A stretch of 39,174 nucleotides of DNA from Singulisphaera sp. GP187 (GTDB lineage Bacteria; Chloroflexota; Chloroflexia; Chloroflexales; Roseiflexaceae). The notes beneath the pieces were generated by a model. The model had not been told where the DNA came from. It made no database searches and saw nothing but the letters and a program-made list of their open reading frames with translations. Position 1 is the first letter of the stretch. Every line of letters starts with the position of its first letter. Both the position numbers and the translations under genes were made by a program. The stretch covers positions 1 to 39,174 of the forward strand of contig CALQBW020000009.1 in assembly GCA_943328915.2 (NCBI GenBank), in the 5' to 3' direction. Of this stretch, positions 7,118 to 14,983 are shown piece after piece.

Positions 7118-8167
7118 TTATTCTGCCAACACCAATACCGTGCGTGGGTCGCATCCCACCGTCATTGCCGTATTGATTTGTGGAATAGCATGTGTAGCAT
7201 CATTAAACAAATCAACCAACACCCTTTGTCCGTGAGCCAGTAATGTCACCCGTACTGTTGCACCGAGGAAGACGACATCTTGAACAATCCCAGTCAACTG
7301 ATTAGGCAACTCAGGCGTAGCCACATGTAATAATTCGGGACGTACTGCACATTCTACCGTACTCCCAACCGCCTGTGTCAACCCTGCTGTTACGTGCCAG
7401 ACTGCTTCGCCAACCCGTACGTTAAGGGCATCAACCACCGTTGCGGTGAGAATATTGAGCGTACCAACAAACGATGCCACAAAACGAGTCCGTGGTGCAT
7501 TGTAAATTTCGTGAGGGGCACCTACTTGGGCAACACGACCGTTACTCATCACCACAATACGGTCTGACAACGCCATAGCTTCTTGTTGATCGTGGGTCAC
7601 ATAGATAGTTGTAATTCCGAGTCGTCGTTGAATTTCGCGGATTTCTTGCCGCAACGTGTCACGAATTTGGGCATCGAGCGCTGACAATGGCTCATCGAGC
7701 AACAACACTTGCGGTTGTAATGCCAACGCACGAGCCAAGGCCACACGTTGCTGCTGTCCGCCAGAAAGTTGATATGGGTATCGGGCGGTGTAGTCAGTCA
7801 TTGCAATCAGGTCGAGCATTTCACCGACACGGGATTTGATTTCATTTTTGGAACGCCCAGCAACCATTAATCCAAAGCCGACATTATCTGCCACCGTCAT
7901 ATTGGGGAACAAGGCATATGATTGAAACACCATGCCGATATTGCGTTTGTTAGGGGGAGTCGCACTAATGTCGACTCCGTCCAGGATGATTTTGCCGGCA
8001 GTAAGTTGCTCAAAACCAGCGACCATGCGGAGCGTGGTAGTTTTGCCACAACCACTCGGACCAAGAAACGACACAAACTCGCCACGAGTAATTTCTAAAT
8101 CAAATTGGGCAACGGCCACAGTGGAGCCAAATAGTTTGCGAACGTCCTGTAACACTAAAAAACTCAT
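7118..8167 (-). CDS. ABC importer ATPase (Fe3+/polyamine/AEP-type)
   Basis: The 349-residue ATP-hydrolysing subunit of a binding-protein-dependent importer, acting at the cytoplasmic face of the membrane. It has Walker A GPSGCGKTT (residues 37-45), signature LSGGQQQRVALARAL, Walker B VLLLDEPLSALD, and the switch His in YVTHDQQEAMALSD. A C-terminal regulatory OB/TOBE region of about 110 residues follows, as in FbpC/PotA/PhnT-type ATPases. AGGAAT lies upstream of the ATG. The gene sits 40 nt downstream of the second permease. ATPases of this clade serve iron(III), spermidine/putrescine, thiamine, sulfate and 2-aminoethylphosphonate systems; sequence alone does not choose. Confidence 0.93.
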   Translation of the reverse strand: MSFLVLQDVRKLFGSTVAVAQFDLEITRGEFVSFLGPSGCGKTTTLRMVAGFEQLTAGKIILDGVDISATPPNKRNIGMVFQSYALFPNMTVADNVGFGLMVAGRSKNEIKSRVGEMLDLIAMTDYTARYPYQLSGGQQQRVALARALALQPQVLLLDEPLSALDAQIRDTLRQEIREIQRRLGITTIYVTHDQQEAMALSDRIVVMSNGRVAQVGAPHEIYNAPRTRFVASFVGTLNILTATVVDALNVRVGEAVWHVTAGLTQAVGSTVECAVRPELLHVATPELPNQLTGIVQDVVFLGATVRVTLLAHGQRVLVDLFNDATHAIPQINTAMTVGCDPRTVLVLAE

Positions 8168-8207
8168 ATTGGATTCCTTTGATAATAGTGATAGTAGAAT
8201 TCAGTGA

Positions 8208-8999
8208 TTATCGGGGACCGGCAACCGTGGCGGTCGTATTACGCCCTATGAGCTGCATGATAACGACAATCCCCCAAGTCAAAAGCAGGCTCAACACGGT
8301 AATGGCAGCGGGTTCGTAAGCTCGCGCTCGGCCAATTTCGGCAAGATATGGCGCAAACGCCACGGCGTTCCCCAACAAAAATCGCGCGAGTGTAAGTTCG
8401 CCGATGACGATTGCAAACGTAACAAAAGAACCATTCAACACCGCCACACGAATATTTGGGAATATTACTCGCACAAAAATCGTCAACCAACCAGCCCCTA
8501 AGCTTTGTGATGCTTCTACCAACGTACGTAAATCAATAGCACGCAGTCCTGCGTCAATTGAACGGTACATGTATGGCATCGATAGGACCATATAGCCGGC
8601 TAGCAGCAAACCGTATGTACCCAACGTGGTATTGGTAATCGATAGCGGCGGACGCGCAAATACCCGCAAATAACCAAATACGAGCACTACACTGGGGATG
8701 ACAAAGGGCACCAATGCCACAAATTCGACAACCGGGCGCAGGCGGCGCAAAAATAGATGCAGTACGGTCAAGGTGGGAATGAGTAACAACATACAACAAA
8801 AAATCGTCAACAACGCCATTTGGGTCGAAAAGACAAAGCTCGACCCAAAACGAGGGTCAGCAAAAACCTTGTCATAGGCCAACAACGAAAAAATACCTTT
8901 TTTGGCTTTGAGCGAAAAGACGAACGTGGCATAAATGGGCAAAAAAAAGTACAACACCCCGAGGCTTACCCATAGCCATGGCCAAAATCGACGAAGCAT
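8208..8999 (-). CDS. ABC importer permease subunit (second)
   Basis: Inner-membrane channel subunit of 263 residues with about six hydrophobic segments (starting FWPWLWVSLGVLYFFLPIYA) and the cytoplasmic EAA loop EASQSLGAGWLTIFVRVIFP, which docks onto the ATPase. Resembles PotC/FbpB-half type permeases. A perfect AGGAGG lies 8 nt before the ATG. It follows the first permease by 15 nt and precedes the ATPase by 40 nt; all run together on the minus strand. Ligand not determined. Confidence 0.92.
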   Translation of the reverse strand: MLRRFWPWLWVSLGVLYFFLPIYATFVFSLKAKKGIFSLLAYDKVFADPRFGSSFVFSTQMALLTIFCCMLLLIPTLTVLHLFLRRLRPVVEFVALVPFVIPSVVLVFGYLRVFARPPLSITNTTLGTYGLLLAGYMVLSMPYMYRSIDAGLRAIDLRTLVEASQSLGAGWLTIFVRVIFPNIRVAVLNGSFVTFAIVIGELTLARFLLGNAVAFAPYLAEIGRARAYEPAAITVLSLLLTWGIVVIMQLIGRNTTATVAGPR

Positions 9000-9014
9000 C
9001 TGTATATCCTCCTG

Positions 9015-9902
9015 TTAGGCGCGTAACCAACGCTCGGCACGGCGTTGGAGCATGGTATATGTGCCAATCGTAATGGTCATGATGACAATCATGCCGGTAG
9101 CCAAGGCATAAGCGAGGGCTTCGTTGTGGAGCACATCCCCACTCATTTCTTGGGCAATCACATTGGTCACCATAGTGAAGGTGCCACCAGTCAAGGCATA
9201 GGCAGTAGCAAATGCGCCGAAGGAATTACCAAACAGCAATACCATTCCGGCCAAAATCGCCGGCATCAAGATCGGCAAGGCCACATGTCGCCAGTATTGA
9301 GCGGTATTGGCACCCAATATAGCACTGGCTTCACGCCATTCACGGCGCAATCCATCAAGTGCTGGAGTCATCACTAATACCATCAATGGGAATTGAAAGT
9401 AAACGTAGACGATAACTAAACCAATGTAGGAATACAAATTAAAGCCATTTTTGTAGAGGTTGATCCCCAATTGTGCGAGCAATAGGGTAATAATACCGGT
9501 CCGACCCAAGGTCGCCACAAACGCAAACGCTAGCGGTACACCTGCAAAATTCGAAGCCACACCACTAAAGGTCAAAATAGCGGTGCGAATCCCGCGCGGC
9601 AAGCCACCCGCCGTAACCGCATAGGCGACGAGCAAGCCGATAATCGCGCCGATAATCGCAGTCGTAAAACTAATCCGCAAGCTCATGGCGTATGCTTCGA
9701 TAATCATCGGGTCATTCATATCAGCAAAATTTGCAAGTGTCCACTGCCCTTGGGCATTCCGGAAGCTTTCGATGAGCAATGAACCTGCCGGCAAAATCAT
9801 AAATAACACGGCAAACAGCAAAAACGGCACCACAGTCAAGCTCACGCCGACTCTGCGCCAATCAATCTGACGCCACCATGTCTGTGCGGCTCCATTGGTC
9901 AT
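9015..9902 (-). CDS. ABC importer permease subunit (first)
   Basis: A 295-residue membrane subunit, partner of the next gene, with an N-terminal cytoplasmic stretch, six likely membrane segments and the EAA-type loop REASAILGANTAQYWRHVAL. It resembles PotB-type permeases (VGVSLTVVPFLLFAVLFMILPAGSLLIE is typical of the first helix region, here split over residues 17-44). AAGGAGG lies 5 nt before the ATG. A stable hairpin at 9944-9978 separates it from the binding-protein gene upstream, which probably lowers its expression relative to the binding protein. Confidence 0.92.
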   Translation of the reverse strand: MTNGAAQTWWRQIDWRRVGVSLTVVPFLLFAVLFMILPAGSLLIESFRNAQGQWTLANFADMNDPMIIEAYAMSLRISFTTAIIGAIIGLLVAYAVTAGGLPRGIRTAILTFSGVASNFAGVPLAFAFVATLGRTGIITLLLAQLGINLYKNGFNLYSYIGLVIVYVYFQFPLMVLVMTPALDGLRREWREASAILGANTAQYWRHVALPILMPAILAGMVLLFGNSFGAFATAYALTGGTFTMVTNVIAQEMSGDVLHNEALAYALATGMIVIMTITIGTYTMLQRRAERWLRA

Positions 9903-9943
9903 GACGCCTCCTTTTTTTAAAACGATCGTACGGGATTTGCAGG

Positions 9944-9978
9944 AATTGCTCGCTGAGGGGATTCCTCAACGAGCAATT
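9944..9978 (-). promoter_or_regulatory. Intercistronic hairpin after the binding-protein gene
   Basis: AATTGCTCG (9944-9952) pairs with CGAGCAATT (9970-9978), and TGAGG with CCTCA inside, separated by one C-A mismatch and a 5-nt loop. On the minus strand it is 28 nt after the binding-protein stop and is not followed by a T-tract, so it fits an mRNA 3'-end stabiliser or partial attenuator rather than a full terminator. Confidence 0.65.
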
Positions 9979-10006
9979 ATGGATTAGGTCACGAATCAGC
10001 GCAAAA

Positions 10007-11299
10007 TTACGCCTTTTTCTTGATTTCCATCTTGACGATAGTATCCCATTGTTCTGTGATAACCTTTTTTGAAGCAGTCAACTGCTCAACATTGGGGAAG
10101 ACAGCCTTGGCCATCAAGTCGGCTGACGGAATATTGCTCAAAACGTCGGCGGGTACTTTTTTGGCGCTCAACATGGCGGCAAAGCGAGTGGGGATACCAT
10201 AGGCCTTGGCCCAAATCAATTGCACTTCATCTGAGAAGAGGTGCTCTTGCCACAAACGGGCAGCATGTGGGTGAGGAGCATAGGCGCTGATTGCTTGGAC
10301 ATACACACCACCAAATACGGGCTCGGGGATAACGACTTCCACTTCAGGGTTACCGGCAGTGGTGTCACGCAAACCCAGGGCCAAATATGACCACATTGGC
10401 ATAATCGGGGTTTCACCTTGGGTGAACAATGCCGATGAGCCCATGGTTTCGATTAACGTCCCTGATTCCTTAAGCTTGGCAAAGAAGTCGAGGCCTGGCT
10501 TGGCATCATCGAGGCTACCACCGTTTGATTGGGCGGCGGCATAGATGGTTTGGATGGCTTGGTTTGAGCTTCGTGGATCGCCGGTCAAGGCAAATTGCCC
10601 CTTGTATTCGGGCTTGGTCAAGTCAGCCCAGCCCATTGGTGATTCTTTGACGATGTCTTTGTTGACGGCAATGGCCAACACGCCGTAGTATGCGCCAAAC
10701 CAGAAACCTTCGGAGTCTTTGAGTGAATCAGGAATGTCGCTCCAGGTTGACACCTTGTAGGGTTGGAGCAATTTGGCTTCTTTTGAGGCAGGGCCAAAGG
10801 CAAAACCGACGTCTATGACGTCAGGAGCCTGAGGACCGGTATTGCCGGCGTTGGCTTTGATGGCAGCAACTTCGTCACCTGAACCAGCATCTGGGTTCAA
10901 TTCATTGACTTTAATACCATATTTCTGGGTGAATGATGCAATGACTTCACCATAGTTCAACCAGTCGTGTGGCAACGCGATTACGTTGAGTTCGCCTTCA
11001 GCCTTCGCCTTGGCAACCAACCCATCCATCCCACCAACATCAGCAGCTGACAACGGGCCGGGGGCTGGGGCGGCGGGCAACGCAGGTTCGGCAGTAGGAG
11101 CAACGGTGGCTGCCACAGCAGCAACGGTAGCAGTTGCTTCGGGAGCCATGGTGGCTTCGGCGGCTGGGGCAGTAGTAGCTTCGGTGGCTGGGGCTTCAGG
11201 AGCTTTGGCACCACAGGCTGCGATTACAGCACCAGCACCCACAAAGGCGCTGAGTTGCAAAAACCGACGACGAGCCAAAAGTTCTTTGCTGATTGACAT
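10007..11299 (-). CDS. ABC importer substrate-binding lipoprotein (Tat-type)
   Basis: Extracellular solute-binding protein of 430 residues, first gene of the importer operon. The N-terminus is a twin-arginine signal with a lipobox (ARRRFLQL, then VGAGAVIAACG), so it is likely exported folded and anchored by a lipidated Cys. A linker very rich in Ala/Pro/Thr follows (about residues 34-78), common in Chloroflexota and Gram-positive-type binding proteins. The mature fold resembles the Fe3+/spermidine/putrescine/aminoethylphosphonate class (NVIALPHDWLNYGEVIASF; DVIDVGFAFGP; PEYKGQFALTGDPR). Start chosen at ATG 11299, with GAGGAG 5 nt upstream; the 21 open codons before it are not a signal peptide. 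Ligand unknown. Confidence 0.9.
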   Translation of the reverse strand: MSISKELLARRRFLQLSAFVGAGAVIAACGAKAPEAPATEATTAPAAEATMAPEATATVAAVAATVAPTAEPALPAAPAPGPLSAADVGGMDGLVAKAKAEGELNVIALPHDWLNYGEVIASFTQKYGIKVNELNPDAGSGDEVAAIKANAGNTGPQAPDVIDVGFAFGPASKEAKLLQPYKVSTWSDIPDSLKDSEGFWFGAYYGVLAIAVNKDIVKESPMGWADLTKPEYKGQFALTGDPRSSNQAIQTIYAAAQSNGGSLDDAKPGLDFFAKLKESGTLIETMGSSALFTQGETPIMPMWSYLALGLRDTTAGNPEVEVVIPEPVFGGVYVQAISAYAPHPHAARLWQEHLFSDEVQLIWAKAYGIPTRFAAMLSAKKVPADVLSNIPSADLMAKAVFPNVEQLTASKKVITEQWDTIVKMEIKKKA

Positions 11300-11450
11300 G
11301 AGTTCTCCTCGTAAAAAAACGATTACGTATACGAAAAAATATCCATTCATACACGAATTCAACTATAGAACAAACATATCAACAATAAACAAAATTCGTG
11401 TTATCCTTGGATTAAGTTTATTCGCCCACCAAACATTCCCGCAAAACTCA

Positions 11451-11479
11451 GTTCTAATCGCGTATTTGGTTATTGTCAA
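11451..11479 (-). promoter_or_regulatory. Candidate promoter for the ABC importer operon
   Basis: On the minus strand a perfect -35 TTGACA (11474-11479), a 17-bp spacer and a weak -10 TAGAAC (11451-11456). Start near 11444 would leave a leader of about 145 nt before the ATG at 11299. A TATAGT closer to the gene (around 11365) is an alternative. Confidence 0.4.
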
Positions 11480-11540
11480 ATAGCAAATCAAACGTACCAA
11501 CTGCAAAATTCCATTGTCACCGTGCGCTAGGTACGTACTA

Positions 11541-11549
11541 TGGTACAAT
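11541..11549 (+). promoter_or_regulatory. Extended -10 promoter for the PLP enzyme gene
   Basis: TGG-TACAAT at 11541-11549, the same element as at gltX. No good -35 at normal spacing (TTGTCA at 11514 is 24 bp away). The start near 11556 supports the GTG at 11581 as start codon, since the upstream in-frame codons would lie outside the transcript. Confidence 0.45.
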
Positions 11550-11580
11550 CTTACAACATTATGTCAGGAATGAGCATACA

Positions 11581-12789
11581 GTGGCACCAAAATACAATCC
11601 CGATTGGCAATACCCCACACGCATGGTCCATGCAGGAGAACGGTTACCTGTCCAACCCGGCCAACCGACTACCACCCCACTGTATACCGCTACAACGTAT
11701 TTCCACGAAAATATTGATGCTTTTGATGCCGCCCTTGGTGGTGAAGGCTATGCCTACGGACGCAATGGCAATCCCACCAATATTGCCCTAGAAGTCGCCG
11801 CTACAGCAGCCGAAGCCGGTGCCGGTGCCCTCACTACTGCATCAGGGATGTCAGCCATTTACACTGCTATTTTGGCTGCAGGCGCGTCACTAGGACGACC
11901 AATCAAATGTATTTTGGCAGCACGCGATATGTATGGTGCCACAACGGTACTTTTGCGTGATTTTTTTGCCCCATACGGGGTGTCAATTGTCACTTGCGAT
12001 TTCACCAATCTTGCTGCGCTCGATGCGGCGATTGCCACGCACAAACCCGATATCATCCATGCAGAACAATTATCCAATCCGCTCTTTCGCGTCGTCGATA
12101 TGGCTGCCATTGCCCAACGAGCCCAAGCCAGTGGTGCGCGGACGGTGGTCGACAATACTATTGCTACACCGATAGTGGAGCAACCACTCACTCTCGGGAT
12201 CGACTTTGTCGCACATAGTGCCACGAAGTACTTTAGTGGGCATGGCGATGCGACAGGTGGGTTGGTAGTAGTGCGTGACGACGCCTACATGGCGCCGCTT
12301 CGGCATATCAACGCCACCTTGGGCATGGTGCTGGGACCGTTTGAAGCCCTGCAAATTTTGCGCGGGATGAAAACCATGCCGCTTCGGGTCGAACGACAAT
12401 GTGCCAATGCTTTTGCGCTTGCTCGTTGGTTAGTAAATCACCCTGCAGTTGCCCATGTGCATTACCCGGGCTTACTTCACCATCCCGATAATGCAGTAGC
12501 CCAACGCACCCTAGGGGGCAAGTACGGAGCAATGTTGGCATTTGAATTACGTAAGCCTGAAAAATTAGCGCAATTCGCAAATGCCTTAGAGTTGGTGTTA
12601 CCAGCAAGTACCTTGGGGGATATTTATTCCATGATTAGTGTGCCTGCATTGGCGTCACATCGTGGGTTAACTCAGGCCGAACGGCAGGCACGGGGAATTT
12701 CGGATGCCCTGATCCGTATGTCAGTGGGGATAGAATCAATCGAAGATATCCAAAACGATATCGCTCAGGCATTAACCGTTATTGCGTAA
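11581..12789 (+). CDS. Cys/Met-metabolism PLP-dependent enzyme
   Basis: A 402-residue fold-type I PLP enzyme of the cystathionine gamma-synthase / gamma-lyase / O-acylhomoserine sulfhydrylase family. Landmarks: YGRNGNPTN near the N-terminus, TASGMSAIY, DMYGATTVL, LSNPLFRVVDM, VVDNTIATP, and the PLP-binding Lys in HSATKYFSGHGDATGG. The end (LIRMSVGIESIEDIQNDI) is typical of the family. The start is taken as GTG 11581 because an extended -10 at 11541-11549 places transcription just upstream and homologous proteins begin near WQYPTRMVHAG; the frame is open further up but would precede the transcript. Synthase and lyase cannot be told apart here. The YycJ-like gene follows after 23 nt. Confidence 0.9.
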   Translation: MAPKYNPDWQYPTRMVHAGERLPVQPGQPTTTPLYTATTYFHENIDAFDAALGGEGYAYGRNGNPTNIALEVAATAAEAGAGALTTASGMSAIYTAILAAGASLGRPIKCILAARDMYGATTVLLRDFFAPYGVSIVTCDFTNLAALDAAIATHKPDIIHAEQLSNPLFRVVDMAAIAQRAQASGARTVVDNTIATPIVEQPLTLGIDFVAHSATKYFSGHGDATGGLVVVRDDAYMAPLRHINATLGMVLGPFEALQILRGMKTMPLRVERQCANAFALARWLVNHPAVAHVHYPGLLHHPDNAVAQRTLGGKYGAMLAFELRKPEKLAQFANALELVLPASTLGDIYSMISVPALASHRGLTQAERQARGISDALIRMSVGIESIEDIQNDIAQALTVIA

Positions 12790-12812
12790 TATTTTCTATC
12801 AGAGGGGCTGGC

Positions 12813-13616
12813 ATGCAGGTTGTCTCATTGGCATCGGGCAGTACAGGTAACGCGTGCCTGGTGCAAACTCCCTTTGGGGCATTATTGGTTGATGCAGGGC
12901 TCCCCCAAAAAACTCTTTTGGCGCGGTGTGCCCGATATGGGACGCTCCCAGAACATTTGATTGGGATTATCATCACGCATGAGCACGGTGACCATACGAC
13001 AAGTGCGGTAGCATTGGCCAAACGCTACCGCATTCCTATTTATACAAAGCCAGCGACCGCCCAAAAAATCAAAATCCCCGCGAATGTAACGGTGTATTCG
13101 CTGGACGATCAATACCACACCGAAATTTTAGGAATAATTATTCGGACTATGGCAGTTAGCCATGATGCAGTCGCACCTATTGCACTCCAAATAAGTCACG
13201 ACCAAATTACGGTTGCAATAGCCACAGATTTGGGCGAATGGCAGCCACTGCTTGTGCCTTTTTTGCAGGCTGCGCAATTAATAGTGATTGAAGCAAATCA
13301 TGATCGTGAAAAATTACGTTTATCCAGTTATGATCATTCACTCAAACTGCGCATCGCCAGTCCGACCGGTCATCTTGATAATATCCAAACCGGTGCCCTG
13401 CTTTCCCAAGTTGGCTTAGACAAAAATATTCGAGATGTATGGTTGGCGCATTTATCACGAGAAGCAAATAGCCCGGGAATCGCAATTCAGAGTATTCGGA
13501 CTGTATTACAAATGCACGGTTGCCATCAATACTTCCGCACAATTACCACATTACCGCCCTATGATTGCGTAGCATGGGGGCCGGCACAACGGATGATTCA
13601 AAAAACATTATGGTAA
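12813..13616 (+). CDS. Metallo-beta-lactamase-fold hydrolase, YycJ/WalJ-like
   Basis: 267-residue MBL-fold protein. Starts with the YycJ-type strand MQVVSLASGSTGNACLVQT and carries the metal site THEHGDH (about residues 52-58), HD in AVSHDA, the Asp of ATDLGEW, IEANHD, and a final His in WLAHLSREANSP, all typical of the YycJ (WalJ) branch, whose members are thought to be 5'-3' exonuclease-like and linked in Firmicutes to the WalRK wall-stress system. No walRK genes are nearby; here it follows the PLP enzyme by 23 nt, with AGAGGGG before the ATG. The hydrolytic substrate is inferred only from family. Confidence 0.9.
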   Translation: MQVVSLASGSTGNACLVQTPFGALLVDAGLPQKTLLARCARYGTLPEHLIGIIITHEHGDHTTSAVALAKRYRIPIYTKPATAQKIKIPANVTVYSLDDQYHTEILGIIIRTMAVSHDAVAPIALQISHDQITVAIATDLGEWQPLLVPFLQAAQLIVIEANHDREKLRLSSYDHSLKLRIASPTGHLDNIQTGALLSQVGLDKNIRDVWLAHLSREANSPGIAIQSIRTVLQMHGCHQYFRTITTLPPYDCVAWGPAQRMIQKTLW

Positions 13617-13620
13617 TTAG

Positions 13621-13668
13621 CACATTTGTTTTGATTTCTGGAGAAAAAAACAGTATACTGCAAATGTG
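13621..13668 (+). promoter_or_regulatory. Promoter of the UvsE-like gene, framed by an inverted repeat
   Basis: TTGATT (13631-13636), exactly 17 bp, TATACT (13654-13659): a good sigma-70-type promoter. CACATTTG (13621-13628) and CAAATGTG (13661-13668) are perfect complements placed just before the -35 and at the expected start site. This could be an operator for a repressor, or chance. Confidence 0.55.
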
Positions 13669-13695
13669 ATTGGTTGAGGACGGTGGGAACACGGT

Positions 13696-14481
13696 ATGAT
13701 ACGCATGGGCACGGCAATTTTCCCCAATCCTATTCGAGGCAACTGTGCTACTTGGTGGCACGCGCGCATCCTGGCCGCAGTTGCCCAGCACCAACAAATC
13801 TGCCGGATCCCGCTGCAAATGATTGCTCCATTACCCCACGAAATCTTCGAATTAATCGGGCAACTTATCCACCAATATGAATTACGCCTCGTCGTTCATG
13901 CACCCATTGCCCATCCCCATCAATTAATTACGACATTCGAGCAAATTGCAACATTTTTCGCAGCTACTAATGCCGCAGATGGTGTTATTGTCTGCCATCT
14001 CCCGATGTGGCACGAAACGCACTTCCGTACCCTCAGCCAGCTTTCGGCAGAGGTGCGGCAATATATAGCGATTGAATACACGCACGGGGAGTTCAGCAAA
14101 TTTATTCAACACATCACAAGGGTGGAGTTACCCGTGGTATTTGATTTGCTTCACTATCATCAACAAGCACCATGGCCATACCAGCCAATCGACGCAGCCA
14201 TTGCATGTATCAACAGTTGGCAAACCCGGCCAGCATTACTCCACCTCAGTAGTCCACAAACTACCCATCGCAGCCCCGCACCGCACGGGCCTGGAGCTCA
14301 TAGCGACTATCTGGATGTTGCAAATGGGATTTGGCTATTACGATGCATCAAAAATACCGGTTTACATGCTGATTGTGAGCTCGAAGTTGGCGCAGGTCCG
14401 GTTGCACTGACTCATTTTCACAAAGCTATCGTCCAACTCGCCCCTGATTTGGTGCCATGGATCAACGGAATCGCAGTTTAA
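13696..14481 (+). CDS. UV damage endonuclease-like protein (UvsE/UvdE family)
   Basis: 261-residue TIM-barrel protein resembling UvsE/UvdE, metal-dependent nucleases that nick DNA 5' to UV photoproducts and start an alternative excision repair. The ligand-bearing strands of the family can be matched in order: VCHLPMWHE, AIEYTHGE, VVFDLLHYH, LLHLSSPQ, GPGAHSDYLD and CELEVGAGP (where UvdE has an Asp/Glu-rich EaK segment). It is somewhat shorter than typical UvsE (about 300), and the Lys of the last motif, carboxylated in Thermus UvsE, appears replaced by Gly/Ala. The start is ATG 13696 (ATG 13705 is possible). It has its own promoter and is followed after 13 nt by an unknown gene. The damage-specific role is inferred from family. 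Confidence 0.72.
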   Translation: MIRMGTAIFPNPIRGNCATWWHARILAAVAQHQQICRIPLQMIAPLPHEIFELIGQLIHQYELRLVVHAPIAHPHQLITTFEQIATFFAATNAADGVIVCHLPMWHETHFRTLSQLSAEVRQYIAIEYTHGEFSKFIQHITRVELPVVFDLLHYHQQAPWPYQPIDAAIACINSWQTRPALLHLSSPQTTHRSPAPHGPGAHSDYLDVANGIWLLRCIKNTGLHADCELEVGAGPVALTHFHKAIVQLAPDLVPWINGIAV

Positions 14482-14494
14482 AGAAGGCAAAACT

Positions 14495-14962
14495 ATGTAT
14501 ATTCCAGAAGATGCAAAGGTATTGATTGGAATCATCAAAACGTCAGCTGACTTCGCCACTTTCGTGCAAACGCAGCATTATCACATCCCCGTTACGCATG
14601 CCATGCTGGCGTATAAAGCAGAATTTTTCGCTGCCTATTTGCCCAAATGGCACTCGACGATGGCGTGGCACATCGGTTATGTGGCACAGATCCAACGGTA
14701 TACGGTTGGCACACGGACCGATTGCTGCCCACACCAACCACAACACCCCCGGGCTGCACAATATTATGTCAGTTTACAGCTTGCAGATATCACTCCGTGC
14801 GAGCCGCGCATCCCGAGCACCCAATGGCGACGAGTCTGGTTACACGTCACCACTGGCGCTGCACTGATGCGCACTCCCGAACTCGGGCAATTAGCACAGA
14901 CAAAGCGCCGTTATTTCACCACCACAAGACCATCGTCTTCTACGGCATTGTTCAACGAATGA
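14495..14962 (+). CDS. Uncharacterised 155-residue protein in the UvsE-like operon
   Basis: I do not assign a family. The gene begins 13 nt after the UvsE-like stop, with GAAGG 8 nt before the ATG, so it is probably co-transcribed with it. The protein is soluble and rich in aromatic and basic residues, with a compact beta-rich look: PEDAKVLIGIIKT, then YLPKWHSTMAWHIGYVAQIQRYTV, a Cys pair (DCCPHQPQHPRAAQYYV), PRIPSTQWRRVWLHVTT and a basic tail (QTKRRYFTTTR). The pattern 'HPRA..YY' followed by 'IPS..WRR' suggests a conserved domain of unknown function rather than a random ORF. Position suggests a role near DNA repair or nucleic-acid binding, which is inference only. Confidence 0.7.
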   Translation: MYIPEDAKVLIGIIKTSADFATFVQTQHYHIPVTHAMLAYKAEFFAAYLPKWHSTMAWHIGYVAQIQRYTVGTRTDCCPHQPQHPRAAQYYVSLQLADITPCEPRIPSTQWRRVWLHVTTGAALMRTPELGQLAQTKRRYFTTTRPSSSTALFNE

Positions 14963-14983
14963 CAGCGTAACAGAATATTTCAA

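Noticed and set aside
10986-11483. 165-residue plus-strand ORF opposite the binding-protein signal/linker
   Set aside because: Ala/Val/Gly-rich sequence is the reverse of the Ala/Pro/Thr linker codons; no start signal.
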